Origin: Cristatella mucedo
Taxonomy: Eukaryota; Bryozoa; Phylactolaemata; Cristatellidae
Assembly (NCBI GenBank): GCA_009760855.2
Contig: WPIO01000048.1
Location: 2,017,001-2,081,000 of the forward strand
Reading direction: 5' to 3'
DNA: 64,000 nt
The notes beneath the pieces were generated by a model. The model was given only the letters and a program-made list of their open reading frames with translations, did not search any database and had not been told where the DNA came from. Shown here piece after piece: positions 1-11,470 of the stretch. The stretch's first letter is position 1; every line of letters starts with the position of its first letter. The position numbers were made by a program, and so were the translations under genes.

Positions 1-235
1 TAATTTCACTGAGCTACACAGGATACCGCAGCCTACTTCTTCGCAAGGTGTGCAATAAGGCACAAACGAGCCTGATCCTATTTTTGCGAGTGCATTACTA
101 CACGTGCATTATTTCTTATGGCTTTGGGAAAGTTCACACAAAGGAATTTTCACGCTCAAAAGCGGAATGGTAAATAAAAAAAATTGAGCTTAAACCTCAC
201 TCCAAACGTTTGCATGATTTGAGCGTACATCGTCA
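1..235 (+). repeat. interspersed repeat family E, copy 1
   Basis: A near copy of 12333-12562. Both contain GAGCTACACAGGATACCGCA followed by CTTCTTCGCAA, GCACAAA and CACGCTCAAAAGCG or similar. The family is unclassified, with no coding content seen. It runs off the left window edge. Confidence 0.6.
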
Positions 236-837
236 TGTTGTAATCTTTCGGTTTTAATTAAATTCAATGAGTGAACAGTATTTATAGTCAGTTCTCTTAA
301 TAAGATATTTTCCCTGTTTCAGGGTTATAAAATCAGTAACAATGATAAAACATTATTGTAAGCGACTTCTTTTTCAAAAAGATGCATTGAAACAAAAACT
401 TGAGTCTCTTACTACTGTGAATATTAAACAAATCTGATAATTGGTTAGTCTTTATGTGGAACAGTAAGTGATCTCTGACCTTAATGAGCAGGTTTATCAA
501 TTTGTATTGCTTCTACTACCAAGTCTTTCTCCTACTTTAATATATCTGAAGTAAGTATTTCTAGAGATTTTTTGTCCAATGCAGTTACTTTAGCATGCTA
601 ATTTTTTAATTTAAAAACTTACTTCACCAAATGAAGTCGGCTGAAACATACTTTATAAACTTGGTAACTATGACCAACGAGTTGGAAAAAATTAGCTACA
701 AGAACGTATCTTTGGTTCGTAAGTACTCTATCTCAAAGTTTCATCAAAATACTTTCAGATCTTTTTTAAACGATTTCTGTAATCACGTCCGTGGATTTCT
801 TCTGCCCGTGCCCACAGAAAAGTAACATTTCATTGAA
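236..837. other. AT-rich stretch, nothing recognised
   Basis: AT-rich DNA with a 64-codon open frame at 631-825 that looks like chance. Confidence 0.5.
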
Positions 838-965
838 TATGAATATATATATATATATATATTATGAATATATATATATATATATATATATATTATTTGA
901 ATATGAATATATATTTGAATTTGAATATGAATATATTATTCTTTGAATGATATTTGAATATTTCT
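838..965. repeat. AT microsatellite with GAATAT/TTTGAATAT interruptions
   Basis: Runs of (AT)n broken by GAATATGAATAT and TTTGAATTTG units. Confidence 0.9.
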
Positions 966-1199
966 TCAATATGCATTCGCATCTGGAGAGTGATTTAAAA
1001 TTACCCATGCCTAAGACCTTTTCAGAATGACATATAACTCACTTTCAAGGCATCGCATATAGAGAAGCTTATCACCATTTGTGACGAACCTGAAGGAATT
1101 TTGTGGTACACATTTAATAATCGCTTTAGTTGAAGCACCGTGTTAAAATTCATTGTGGCTTTGGCTGCTTTCAAAAGACAGAAAACGAAGCTATTTCTA

Positions 1200-2563
1200 C
1201 AATCTCTGCATTAGCTACGACTTGGAATTGTTCCACTCTTCTCTTTTTTTTCTCCGGCCTAGCAATTAGAAATGGACCTAAGTCAAAGCAAGGAATTCAT
1301 TACGTGCCGATCGTATTGGCATTAAGGTCACCCAAGACTCATGGAAATCCATTGTTTTTGTCATCAAAAAAAGGAAAGCAAGTGTATATAAATTTTTTAA
1401 AAGCTATTTTCGTGTTTCCTTTAACGAAGGGGGTGCTTTAAGAAATACTTCACTGTACCCGTAAGTGTAGAAATGCATCGTCCACGGGAGTCGTTCGAAA
1501 ACGGTACATTTACCATGTAATAATTAATGGAAAATTAAAACTAATACAGTTACCAATGCCTTCGTCAACCATTCACTTAAAAAATAACCAGCACTTCACC
1601 AAAATCTCATTGCTTAATTTTGAAAGGTTGCATCACGTTTTTTAGGTGATGGCATTCGGAAATTTACATTCTTAATTAAAAATTACTTAAGGTAGTATCC
1701 GATTAATGATTTTTAGATGGTACTTTAAAATTAGTCCATCACACAAGAAGGTAGCAGCACGGAGGTGCAGCTGTGGTTTGTGTAAAAAATATATATTTCA
1801 CAGCCCGGGGTTTAGTTACTCGTTTCCCACGTCATATGTCGTGGGTTCAAGTCCTACAGTAGGCGGTTCTTTATCACCTACTGCAGTCTCTGGCGATAGC
1901 TTGTTAGGCTCTTCAGGCGCTATGTAAATAAGGTTACTGAATCACCTAGCCTCTACAAGTGAAAGACGAAAACAAGTTATTGAATAGGCTTATTCAGTAG
2001 GTTACTCATAGAAAATTGTTACCAAACTTCGCCAAAACCTGCACGAATAACATAAGGTTTGCCTAAAACTAAAACCTATAAAAACTAAAAAACTATAAAA
2101 AATCTAAAAACTAAAACAAAAACCTAAAACTAGGCTATTTCGCACTCCGTCTCGTGGTAACAGAAAATAATCTGCACACGAGCATTGCTGATCTCAAGTC
2201 TGTTTTTCTCTCTCCTTAAATAAAAATCTCATTTGAAAAACCACATCAGTAGTTTGCGTTAACAACCCGTTGCTGTCAAATTCGTGACATTAAAATAGTA
2301 GCGACCGACAACCGAATTACTAAACTAGATTAACTTTGGGTTATAAAGAAATTGATACTCACTAATGCAAAGTTTGTTGAATCTTCAAATTGTGAGCGAC
2401 AGGCACGCTAATACGGTAAGTTCAGGTCATGCAGACACTCGAGGCAGGTGACGCTATCCTATAGGCACAGCGACGGCCTTCGTTTGCCTCCGCTAATTGC
2501 GGCGTGCAAAGAATGCGCTGGAAGTGTATACCTGCGTGAAGTGAAGCCCAGCTGACGGCGTGT
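1200..2563 (+). mobile_element. unclassified repeat family D, copy 1 (with embedded SINE-1)
   Basis: Homologous along its length to 25035-26576 (same strand) and, for its first two thirds, to 16520-17755 (inverted). Shared blocks include AAGCAAGGAATTCATTACG, GGTAGCAGCACGGAGG and GCCCAGCTGACGGCGTGT. No long open frame is common to the copies, so this is a non-autonomous or decayed element of unknown class. An A-rich tract of CTAAAACC-like units lies at 2050-2125. Confidence 0.55.
1803..1953 (+). mobile_element. SINE-1 (degenerate) inside family D copy 1
   Basis: It has the tRNA-like B box GTGGGTTCAAGTCCTACAG followed by the SINE-1 body: CGGTTCTTTATCACCTACTGCAG, shortened here to its key parts TTCTTTAT and CTGCAG, then a GGCGATAGC block. 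The same insertion at the same place occurs in D copy 2, so it predates their duplication. Confidence 0.6.
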
Positions 2564-2569
2564 GGCACT

Positions 2570-3400
2570 TGCGTTTGCAGCACTCGCTCTTCTGCTCGCC
2601 GTCTTCTTGCTGTATGTAAGATTTACCTCTCATTCTTATGTAAGCCTCGAGGATTTCGCATATTCTGAAAGCTCGGGACTCGCATTCAACTTCGTCACCG
2701 CTTGCATTGAACTAGCGGCACTTAAGGCTCACCTAACAGCGCATCTGCTTCGCTCAGCTTACCCTGTGCATCTAACTAATGCTAGCATGAAGACTTGTAA
2801 GCAGCAAGCTACAGAATATTCGAGACAGAGACTGGTTATGACAAATACATAAGCCAGCTTGGATATAGTTTGGCTGCCTAAGCACGGCCAAATTTTCGAA
2901 ATACTACGTAGCTCAAAGTAGGCTTGACTTGAATGTGGGGGGTGCACTTGTTTCTTGTTCCGCGTCCATGAACGCGTGCACGAATTGGCGCGAATGCTAT
3001 CGACGAGGAGAACGACTATGCCTGCTGCTCAAAGTGTGGCACGTGCCACGTGTTGCATCGTCGATACGGAGCGCGTCATCAAATCTGTGCGGCTGACCAC
3101 CTGGCAGCCAGGTGTCAATTGTATGGATAGAGCTGAAGTTTATTCGCTTGGGACGCTAAGCAAGCGACCAATTGATATATTAGCCAATTGGATAACACGA
3201 CCCGCCGCTTAACGAGTGCGTCGCACTGTCCGAATGGCACAATCTGAAACGGAACAGCTGCGTCAACTAGCCTTTTTAAGCGGTCGGATAGTTTTACGCT
3301 CGCAGTTTTCTCATAGAACGGAGGTCGGTTCTCCGGATCCTCCTCGCCGAGAGAGACGCCTTGTCGTCGACGCAATCTTCGAGCTCAGACGTGCTACGTT
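2570..3400 (+). mobile_element. unclassified repeat family C, copy 1
   Basis: Similar to 28165-29150 (same strand) and to 14517-15335 (inverted). It starts in GCAGCACTCGCTCTTCTGCT and includes a GAGCGCGTCATC block, GTTTATTCGCTT and GATAACACGA. It abuts family D copy 1. No recognisable protein domain. A solo LTR is possible, but no TG...CA ends or target duplication were found. Confidence 0.5.
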
Positions 3401-3648
3401 TTGGAGGCGCGATTTTTCTCTCTTTCCGGTTCGATTCGTACGTTCATGTCTACCTATACAGCCAATGCTCTAATCAGGCTACGCATCTTACCACCCTAAT
3501 ACCTAAGCATCTTCTGACTCGCATCGCTTAGCTGTGCCTAGAACCAACTTGGAATCCTTTAAGACTGTCCCTTTTATTCGTACGCTTCTAAAGTCGGGAA
3601 CTTTCGCTTGACTGGCATGACGACTTTACCCTAACCAACCAATTTTCA

Positions 3649-4355
3649 AATAAAAATAACAATAACAAAGTTGATAAGCGCCCTCAGAGAACTTGAATTT
3701 CATTTCTGTCTACGCGCTTTACATTTGCTGCAAAAAAACGCGATGGAATGGTTACTAGTAGCATGTTCAATAAACAACAAAAATAACATGGTTACAGGTG
3801 ACATGCACAGGGTCAGCATGCAAGTTTGGTTAGGGGCAGCATGTGCAATGTTGGCACGCACAAGCCCATGAAGGTTCAATCACGACAACCCTCCAAAGGC
3901 TGAGCACAATACGTGCGTTCTTATTTCTTTTATAAATGTTGTTAAGTTAGGGAACGTCGTGACGTTAGTCAGGATTGAGTTCCAGGCTTTGGGAGCATAC
4001 GTACTGAAGGCACGGTCTCCAAAGGATTTGAGGTTTGTACGACGTATAGGTAAACAGTTAGATTCCAAGAATCGAGTGGTACGGTGCCAAGCCTTTTTGC
4101 GGCAATAGAACTGATAGGTAGACTGGAGCCAAAGAATGAAAGGAGCTGAAAGAGAGAGACAAAACCTTGACGTCAATGCGTTGCTTGACTCGTAGCCAGT
4201 GCAGGGAGGCGAGAAGTGGTGTGATGAGGCAACTGCGAGGCTCACGGCAGACAAGCCAAGCTGCAGAGCTAGCACCATCGGTAAGCGCTTGATTTCACAG
4301 GCCGGAAGGCCTGCAAGAGTTGAGTTACAGTAGTCAAGACGGGATGTCAAAGAAG
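3649..4355 (-). mobile_element. LINE-A 3' fragment
   Basis: This is a 3' piece of the CR1/L2-like LINE-A, read on the minus strand. The coding part keeps SRLDYCNSTLAGLPAC and, after frameshifts, the PLLADLHWLP-type region. Then follow the 3' UTR and the family end (CTCTGAGGGCGCTTATC) with a short AT-rich tail. Inactive. Confidence 0.85.
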
Positions 4356-4750
4356 CTAAATCCACTCCGGAGCGTCACAACTTTGGCTACGTTTTCTCGG
4401 ATTATTTTACTATTATATGTGCTATTACTATTATTTTTACTTATGTAAGCTGACACTGGATTTTTTTTACGAAACACTTAATCTTCTTCCGTGACAGCAT
4501 GTGCAAAGTCCCTAGAAATTTGGATTTGGTTCTCTTAAAGCACTATCGCTGTCGGAATATTGTGATGAAAGAACAAATAGAGGCAGCTAAAATGCACGCT
4601 TTTATAAAATATTTCGTAATGGGTCAGATAATACTATTACACTTGCCTACAATTTTATAACACTTATATTTTGTTTTTTTATCAATTAGAGATTTCCATT
4701 AAAGTCAATCCGGATCAGCTGGTGTTCCGAACAGGGATTTGGCAGGGTGA

Positions 4751-5100
4751 GTGCTATCTGCACGGAAGGTTTCTTTGGCGGCAAGATCCGTTATGTCCAC
4801 GCGCGTTTTTCTAAAACGTAGCATGATACAGGTCGAGATAATAATATTAATAATAATATATTTGTATTGCGCCCTCAGAGAACTTAAATATATTTCTATG
4901 CACTTTAAATATGCTATAAAGGAAGCATGTAATATATAAGTCGCTGTACCTCATTCTTGCTCTCCACTCCGGGTTTAAAGCTCTTCACTTTTTGATACCC
5001 AGTTTTTACCCGGCTCAACGGTTCGGTCATTTTTTCTTCGCTCCTCCTTGGTTTTGACCTATGCTAAGATTATGCAGGCCGTATATTCTAAAGTTGGATC
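4751..5100 (-). pseudogene. decayed neighbour copy of the 5447-5770 exon
   Basis: Minus-strand similarity to the exon at 5447-5770 is visible in blocks: the first codons (AACTTTAGAATAT against GCTTTGGAAAATAT), an AACCAAGGAGGAGCG stretch, the SRVKT block, and the AAGTCGCTGTA and ACAGGTCGAGATAATA stretches on the plus strand. The frame is broken and no splice acceptor remains. A LINE-A 3' end has inserted at 4833-4937 and splits it. Confidence 0.5.
4833..4937 (-). mobile_element. LINE-A solo 3' end
   Basis: The plus strand reads (TAATAATAT), TTGCGCCCTCAGAGAACTTA and a CACTTTAAAT block, which is the reverse of the LINE-A terminus with its (ATT)n tail. It splits the pseudogene copy at 4751-5100. 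Confidence 0.8.
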
Positions 5101-5289
5101 TGGGGCTGAGCCGCTTTCGCAAGTGCCCAGAGGAAAAAACCCACTGCTACATTGCAATATCGATGTTTATTTCCACCGCTGAACACACTATGGTAAATAG
5201 CTGTTGGGACTCACGTTAATCGGAGGTAAGTAGCAGCCAGTGGTCTTTGCAAGCATTAGAATAGTGGCTCCAAAGTAGAAGAGGACCAG

Positions 5290-5350
5290 AACAGGGGGCT
5301 GTCTACTCAGTCACGTGACAATGGCGAACGTGTTGAGCGAGCTTTGTTGA
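5290..5350 (+). promoter_or_regulatory. possible promoter element (palindromic E-box plus ATGGCG)
   Basis: GTCACGTGAC is a perfect 10-bp palindrome containing the E-box CACGTG, as bound by USF/TFE-type bHLH-zip factors. It is followed directly by AATGGCGAACG, which has the ATGGCG of YY1-like initiator regions. A coding reading from this ATG stops after nine codons. The site sits beside the unrecognised exon, but that exon is on the other strand. Confidence 0.25.
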
Positions 5351-5446
5351 CGGTCGCATGACTCGCGCAATAGACTGCCGAACCGAGCTGACAGTCGGCC
5401 TAAGCTGGCTGCTGCATCTTAGCAAGTCGTGCCATTTGCTTCGAAT

Positions 5447-5770
5447 TCAGTTCAGTTCTACCGATTCTCCGAGCTGTCTTGCTGCAGCATAGTGACGCTG
5501 TGCTTGGAAGTACATATCGCAGGCTGCAATGTCCACACTGGCCTCAAAGTCCACACTCTCATTCTTGTTCATGTAATGCGGCAGATACAGGTCGAGATAA
5601 TAAATAAGTCGCTGTAGTTCACTCTCATTTGGCACAAAAGGTTCAAAGCCCATCAATTTCTGACACACAGTTTTCACCCGGTTCATCCATTCCACCATCT
5701 CCTCTCCACCCCTCCTTGGTAAAACGTATGTTGAGATTATGTAGTCCATATTTTCCAAAGCTGCATTAAT
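5447..5770 (-). CDS. unrecognised 107-codon exon behind a splice acceptor
   Basis: On the minus strand a pyrimidine-rich run ending ATTTGCAG at 5771 is followed in phase 0 by 107 open codons and a stop at 5447. The peptide starts INAALENMDYIISTYVLPRR and continues GGEEMVEWMNRVKTVCQKLM, FVPNESELQRLIYYLDLYLP and ACDMYFQAQRHYAAARQLGE. It looks like a soluble, acidic, mostly helical protein with no signal peptide or membrane segment. I do not recognise the family. A decayed relative lies immediately next to it (4751-5100). The balanced, non-repetitive composition is unlike the chance frames elsewhere in the window, so a real terminal exon or a recent gene fragment is plausible. Upstream exons were not found in 5.8-6.6 kb. 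Confidence 0.45.
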   Translation of the reverse strand: MNAALENMDYIISTYVLPRRGGEEMVEWMNRVKTVCQKLMGFEPFVPNESELQRLIYYLDLYLPHYMNKNESVDFEASVDIAACDMYFQAQRHYAAARQLGESVELN

Positions 5771-5779
5771 CTGCAAATA

Positions 5780-6618
5780 AAGTATGACAGGGACAGTCAG
5801 GGACAGATTAATCGAACTAAAACTTAAGAATTTAGCTTATCGTGGGGGACGTCATTTCAGCAGTGGTCTGTAGATTTTAGCCGCTAATACGTGTTAAGTA
5901 GTTGCAGCTTCTAGGGCAGGTATCGATACCTCATGTAGTAGATTTTGAATCCTGATTTCCCAATATTTGGTTTCCATACAGTAAGCAGGTGATGTTAGGC
6001 GTCTGCAATCTATTAAGAATTTTGAAATGTGAAGAATTCGGGTAACTTCTTACGTGATTTATCAAATATGTTTTTACACTGATATTTGGAATTCAAATTT
6101 GAGATTTATATCAGGAAATCTTAGTCATGTCTTAGTCTAGTCATGTTAGATGAATCAAACACTTAGTGTATTCATATATTCTATGATCTCTTATCTCGTT
6201 TTTAAAGCAGCGCTTTTACTGAGTTTTACTCATTTTCGCGAAGCACATTCACTTGCCGCAAAGGGCTTAGAACTTAAAAAGTAAGGTTATTAGGAAAAAG
6301 GAAAATTAAAGTTTCTAAACAATGGATCTGCAAAAGAGTTGCTACCTGAAGTAAAAATGCGTAGTCGGAGTTTCATCGTTAGTATTGGTGCGAATAATCA
6401 TTACGCTCGAGGCTGAGTCCAAACCCAGAGGTTACCTTTAGCGAGATCGTATTGGAAACGCTGTCATGCCGCAGTGCTCGTTGAGGAAGGGTCTAACATT
6501 TTTCAATCGAAAATACCCTGACCACTATTAAACGTTATCAGCCTGGGCGGCGGCCAGACTGAATCAGCTGCAGGACGCTCCCCTGCATACAGCCTTTCAC
6601 CATCGCTAATCATTCATT
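5780..6618. other. no feature recognised
   Basis: AT-rich DNA without long frames or recognisable repeats. Upstream exons of the 5447-5770 frame would lie here on the minus strand, but I could not identify any. Confidence 0.4.
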
Positions 6619-6920
6619 TGTTATGTAATGTAATGTATCTCCGTCTGTAACTCCACAAAGTCATAAAGACCGTATGGGTGTTACGCAGGAGAGTTTTGTG
6701 TAGCGCACTCACAGCTTAAGCGGCTTTCGGTGCGCATTCGGTAGCCAACAGACTTCGGCTCACGCAACAAAGAGAAAGTGGGAAGCATTGCAGAATCAGG
6801 AGACCAGTTGAGGTAGTGAATAGCATAGAAGTAGCAGCTCAGATCCACTGAAAAGGATGAGCCATAGTCGGCAGAAGGAGAGTAGTTGTCGTTTCGGAAG
6901 AATTATGGAAGCGAGTTTCA
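6619..6920 (-). mobile_element. LINE-B 3' end
   Basis: The plus strand starts ATGTAATGTATCTCCGTCTG, then has CTCCACAAAGTCATAAAGACC and a CACTCACAGCTTAAGCGGCT block. This is the reverse of the LINE-B terminus seen at 39062 and 17870. No coding part beyond the last residues of the ORF. Confidence 0.85.
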
Positions 6921-7017
6921 CCGTATCCGTTGTAACCTGCAGTGGACATTGACGGAAGAAAGGCAATACGGTGGCGCTTACCGTCCTTTGCTATCCCAGC
7001 GATCCGCTGCAGAGGCT

Positions 7018-7021
<4 letters not shown>

Positions 7022-7097
<76 letters not shown>
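7022..7097. repeat. (CT)n microsatellite
   Basis: About 38 uninterrupted CT units. Open frames crossing it on both strands are Ser-Leu or Glu-Arg artefacts. Confidence 0.98.
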
Positions 7098-7100
<3 letters not shown>

Positions 7101-7589
7101 TTTATCCGCGTCTTACGTTGATAGGAGGATGACGTCATAAGTCAAGTTTACTAGATGACGGCTGACGTAACTAATAGCTACTAGTCATTTTATGACTGCT
7201 TTAAGTTAGAGTGCATTGAGGGTCAGTGAATCGTTTAAATGGAGCAGTGCCGTCCTTACGGAAGAATGCTTGCTAAGCTCTCTGTGCGTGTCGGAATTGG
7301 AATGAACCTGGAAAATTCCGCCCTCAGATAAAGACTTGCAGTGTGCAGTATGCTGACAACGATGCGTTTAAATTTCCTGTCAGAAGTGAGCATGCACAAA
7401 ATGCAGCGGTCCCGTCATGGTAACTGCGCTAGCTTTGAATGTCAATTAAACCAACTTCTTCGTTATGGGCAGTCCTAGTGGCACTCATAAATTGATAAAA
7501 CTAAACGTCAACATTGGCTCTGGCTGCACACCTCGTATCGCATATGCACCCTATCTTTGGGTTCACTGCCCTAAAGTGACCAGTGGACT

Positions 7590-7760
7590 CAGAGTCGTAG
7601 CCTCTGGGCTTCAGTGGACTCAGCCTCGAGCGTAGGTGCACGGAGCTCGCTCCCCGAGACCCGGGAGGTGGCATGTTTGAGTCCTTCAGCAGACGATCCT
7701 TGATTGCTCTCTGCAAATGTATAGCCATTTAGGCTGCGATAGCCGATTAGGCTATTCTGC
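7590..7760 (+). mobile_element. degenerate SINE-1
   Basis: GAGTCCTTCAGCAGACGATCC is followed by TTGATTGC, CTGCAAATGTATAGCC and a pair of GGCT-AT tail units, in SINE-1 order. The box B is eroded. Confidence 0.4.
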
Positions 7761-9480
7761 CACTATATAAAGTTTGCTGAGCTAAATATGCCCTCACTTG
7801 CCTCATTAGACGGCCACGTTTAAAAAAAAGTAGCTTTTCAAAAATCTTTGGCTCGCTTTGCACAGGTCTCCTCCACAACTAAGCTGGTCAATGCTCTTGT
7901 GGTGCTCCTTTAACACTCGTCATTCGCAGGTCCTCCGGCTTGTCCAATAAGTTGCTTGCGGTTGGTGCCAAACTCTGACGCAACGCAAAGCTTTTCCGTT
8001 ACGAGCTTCGGAATTACTATCTTTAATCGTTTCTCACAGACCCGCAATGGCTGTCCATTAAGCAGCACACGGACTTTATGGTAGTGCTGTTCCTATAGTC
8101 AATGTGTCTATCTATGTGTTCCTTAATTAATATATCTATGTGTCCCTTAATTAATATATCTATGTCTCCCTTAATTCTCTTGCTGCGACCTACCTAGTGG
8201 GACGTCTTCTTAACAATGCTCAGCATCGCACCGACCATTCTTCTGACTCAAATACTTTAGCGTCGCCTTTAGCCAACCTAAAATCTTGTTTCTCTCGTGC
8301 CAGTCGTAATGTCTTCCACTGAGATAATGACAATTAAAAATCCTGAAGCGTCGAACGATTTTTAACACCAAGATTCAGATTCGCTACTTACAGAGCATCT
8401 GTAAAGTGACTAGAAATAGTAGCTTCTCTCATGGCACCATACAAAGGTTTAACTATTCCCAGTGCCTTAGTGGCACATGTAATGATATCTCACTAGTCTT
8501 CGCTGTCTCCCAATTGAGCATCGAGGCAACTGCAAAATTGTAGCACCAGCCTTGACCTTTCACCCTGTTATCCTCATTCCGGTCAGCCTCACAGAATTGC
8601 TTACAAATCGGGCATCCCTCTCTCCAGACGCGCTAATGATTCCGATTATTTGGCCTCCAATAAACTTCAAATTACATCGTGCTTTTCTGTGCTTTCCTTC
8701 GTGCTTTCCTACAATCTGACTGATTTCCTACAATCTGACTGATCTGCATGATTCTCGCTTCCTATTGGCATCACGTTTGGGTCACGATCGCTACTCAAGT
8801 TTCTCGTAAGAGACTTTATTTTCTTCAGCATATTTTACCACTAGTACTTTTATTATTATTATTATGATAATTATATATGGTAGAGGCGAGTAGAGTAAAA
8901 TGTAATCGACTGAATTATATGTGCTGCGACTAACAAAGCTTCTCAAAATCGAGAACTTCGATCAAGTGTCTGGTTTTTCTAAGTGCGCCCAATACAGACA
9001 AGGTACAAAAAACGGAGCGTCGAGATGGTAGCTGTTCCATATATTGTTTTAATATTTTTCCTAAAATCTTGAATAAAAACAATCACGAGGATATCCGTAG
9101 AGAGATTAACAAGAGAGTTTGCCACCAGGCTAACACCTAAAAGAATCTGTAGCTTTAATTAGTAAATAGTAAAGCCTCGGTTCATTCAATAATGTCAGCT
9201 TCTGTGAAGTTCGCAGTGTTCATAGCAGGCTGTTCATTATGGTCTCCAGCCAATGTTTATACTTACGTTAGATAAACTCATTCTTAGTTATCTTTTTGCT
9301 TAGTTTTTAAAATTATTTTGGGTTTATTATTTAGGAATTTTATGTTTTAGGGTATATGGTTACTAGTTTGATTTTTCATTTCTGTGGGTTTGAATTTTAT
9401 TAAGAGTTTGGATCTTATGGTTTAGGGTTTAGTATTTAGATATTAGAGACATTGTCTAAACGTAAAGGGTAGCTATAAGT
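7761..9480. other. mostly unannotated, two short tandem repeats
   Basis: No gene or element recognised except a 24-bp tandem unit at 8110-8178 and a 19-bp duplicate (TTCCTACAATCTGACTGA) near 8704-8742. A GT/TTAGGG-like pyrimidine-poor stretch at 9290-9450 shows no regular array. Confidence 0.4.
8110..8178. repeat. 24-bp tandem repeat, about 2.9 units
   Basis: Unit ATCTATGTGTCCCTTAATTA plus ATAT, repeated almost exactly. Confidence 0.85.
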
Positions 9481-9481
9481 C

Positions 9482-9628
9482 GCTACGAGCTGGTTTGGTC
9501 CAGAGGTTAAGATGCTCACACCGACCAACGTCTGGCTGAGGTCGTGGGTTCGAGCCCGGATGCATATGTGAAGCACCTGATTAGAGATTAAGTTCTCTTG
9601 GGGTGCTATAAAAATGAAATATAGTTTC
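9482..9628 (+). mobile_element. SINE-2, best-preserved copy
   Basis: A tRNA-derived head has box A at TGGTCCAGAGGTTAAGATG and box B at GTGGGTTCGAGCCC. The short body is followed by the 3' end AAGTTCTCTTGGGGTGCTAT, which resembles the LINE-A terminus (GAGTTCTCTGAGGGCGCTAT). The head is not a functional tRNA gene, since the cloverleaf is not closed. Confidence 0.75.
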
Positions 9629-10129
9629 TAGGACAATTAATCACGCGTCTCATGGAGGAGAAAATTGCAGTAAAAGGACAGTACACATCGGTGTTCATAG
9701 TTATTGAGCTCGGGAAATTTTTATTTATGTCTTTAGAGATAATGGTGTAAATAATCAAAGGCTTGAGTAGAGCAATCAATTCACAATTCACCTGATCTAT
9801 TTTGCTTGAGCGGTACTGCTCTTAGTACGCGTGCAGTGAAAGTGTGCTTACAACTTCAGTCAGGCTGCTAGGTGGCGCGGTGACTTACACAGAAGCTTGC
9901 AAAGAAAGCGACGGCATCCGATTTCATACAAAGCTGTTTCGTCTTAGTATGGCTTTATGAAATGACTGGATGTGGGCTTCAGTCCTATTGCTGTCGCAAA
10001 ATCATTAGCGCCCGCGGGCAGGGCAAGAGTTCACCTTTATTTGAACCTGCTGTGGGGCAGTCACGCCAGTATGCTGCTCCCGATGGTGAGTCAAAATAGT
10101 GAACAAGGCCCTCTGCATTGAAAAACGCC

Positions 10130-11470
10130 CACCCTCATCCGAGAGCTCTCATGGCCGTCAACTCGAAGCCCTCAGGTGTTTCGGACCTCATGATAGCAAG
10201 GAACTTCTACATTACTGATCTTTTTTTAGATCCTATCAAAGGCACTGGAACGAGTTGTGGCATACCAGCTGAACACATATATTGAAACTTCAAACCTTGA
10301 TTGTAAGTTCCAGTCTGGTTTTCGAGCTAATCACTCCACAGAGTCAGTATTGCTTGGGTATACAAGGACCTACTTAGGAATGCGGACATGGGTAGAGTAT
10401 CTTTGCTTGTGTTGCTCGATCTTTCGGCAGCTTTTGATATAATCGATTACCAAGTCTTTCTTGAGCACCTCTCATTTCGCGTGAGCATTACTGGTACTGC
10501 ATTGCAATTGGTCAGGTCCTATCTCCGTGGGAGATTCCAGAGTATTGATGTGTATGGAAGAAGATGGACTAAGTTCCATCCGAGGACCATCTGAAATATC
10601 GGGTATCACAGAACTCCGCGGTTGGCCCTCCTCTTTTCATTGTTAATACTCTTTCTCTTGCCGATATGATTGCCAAGCACAATATAGGCTTTAACTTCTA
10701 TGTGAATGATACTCAGTTATACCTTTGCTTTGATCCCTCTCTGCCTTTGAGCACCTCGAATTCTCTCAACTCCCTTGCTGCATGCATTGATGACATCTGC
10801 ACATGGATGGCATCAAATTTTCTTAAATTGAAAGATGATAAAACTAACTTACTAGTTAAGGTAAAACCAAGGTAGTGCGATTACGAGATTGGAAAGGCTG
10901 AGGCTCAAAATCGGCTCTGCCGGCATATCTCCTGTTGAATCCGCACAAAATCTAGGTGTCGTGTTCCAAAGTGACCTTTCGTTAGACGACCACATCAACT
11001 CACCAATCAAGTCTACCTACTTTCGGCTACACAGCATTGCTAACAGTTGGGCTTGTTTAGATAGGAATACCACATCTAGGTTGGTCCATGCATTTGTGAC
11101 ATTCCTTCTTGACTTCTGTAACTCACTGCTGGCTGGCCTACCGGCATGTGCAATCAGGCACTTACAGCTGGTGCAAAACTCTGCAGCTATGCTTGTCTGT
11201 CGTAAGCATGGCAGTTGCCACATCACACCACTTCTCGCCGACCTGCACTGGCTACCAGTCAAGCAACGTATTGACTTCAAGGTTTTGTCACTCACTTTCA
11301 GGTTCCTTCATTCTTTGGCTCCAGCCTACCTATCGGAAATACTGCCCCATCAGGCCAAGCATCGTACCACCCGCTTTTCGGAATCTGTTTACCTATACCT
11401 CGTACCAACCTCAAATCCTTTCTGGAACGTGCCCTAGATTGATCAAGTGTGTTATTATTATTATTATTGT
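10130..11470 (+). mobile_element. LINE-A copy: reverse transcriptase to C-terminus, broken
   Basis: It keeps RT motifs in order: SKALERVVAYQL, FQSGFRANHSTESVLL, LVLLDLSAAFDIID (motif A, after a frameshift), then FYVNDTQLYL where the catalytic YADD should be, so one Asp is lost. The C-terminal part has SAQNLGVVFQSDLSLDDHI, VQNSAAMLVC and HWLPVKQRIDFKVLSLTF. The 3' UTR is deleted and the sequence jumps straight to ATCAAGTGTGTTATTATTATT. Upstream endonuclease part absent. Confidence 0.88.

Noticed and set aside
6839-7140. Open frames of 84-99 codons on both strands
   Set aside because: They are the translation of the (CT)n tract (Ser-Leu or Arg-Glu repeats).
9290-9450. TTTAGGG-like motifs suggesting an interstitial telomere
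   Set aside because: Only scattered single units with no regular tandem array.
9482-9628. Possible true tRNA gene
   Set aside because: Boxes A and B are present, but the stems do not close, and the unit recurs with a LINE-like tail. It is a SINE head. The same holds for every SINE-1 copy.
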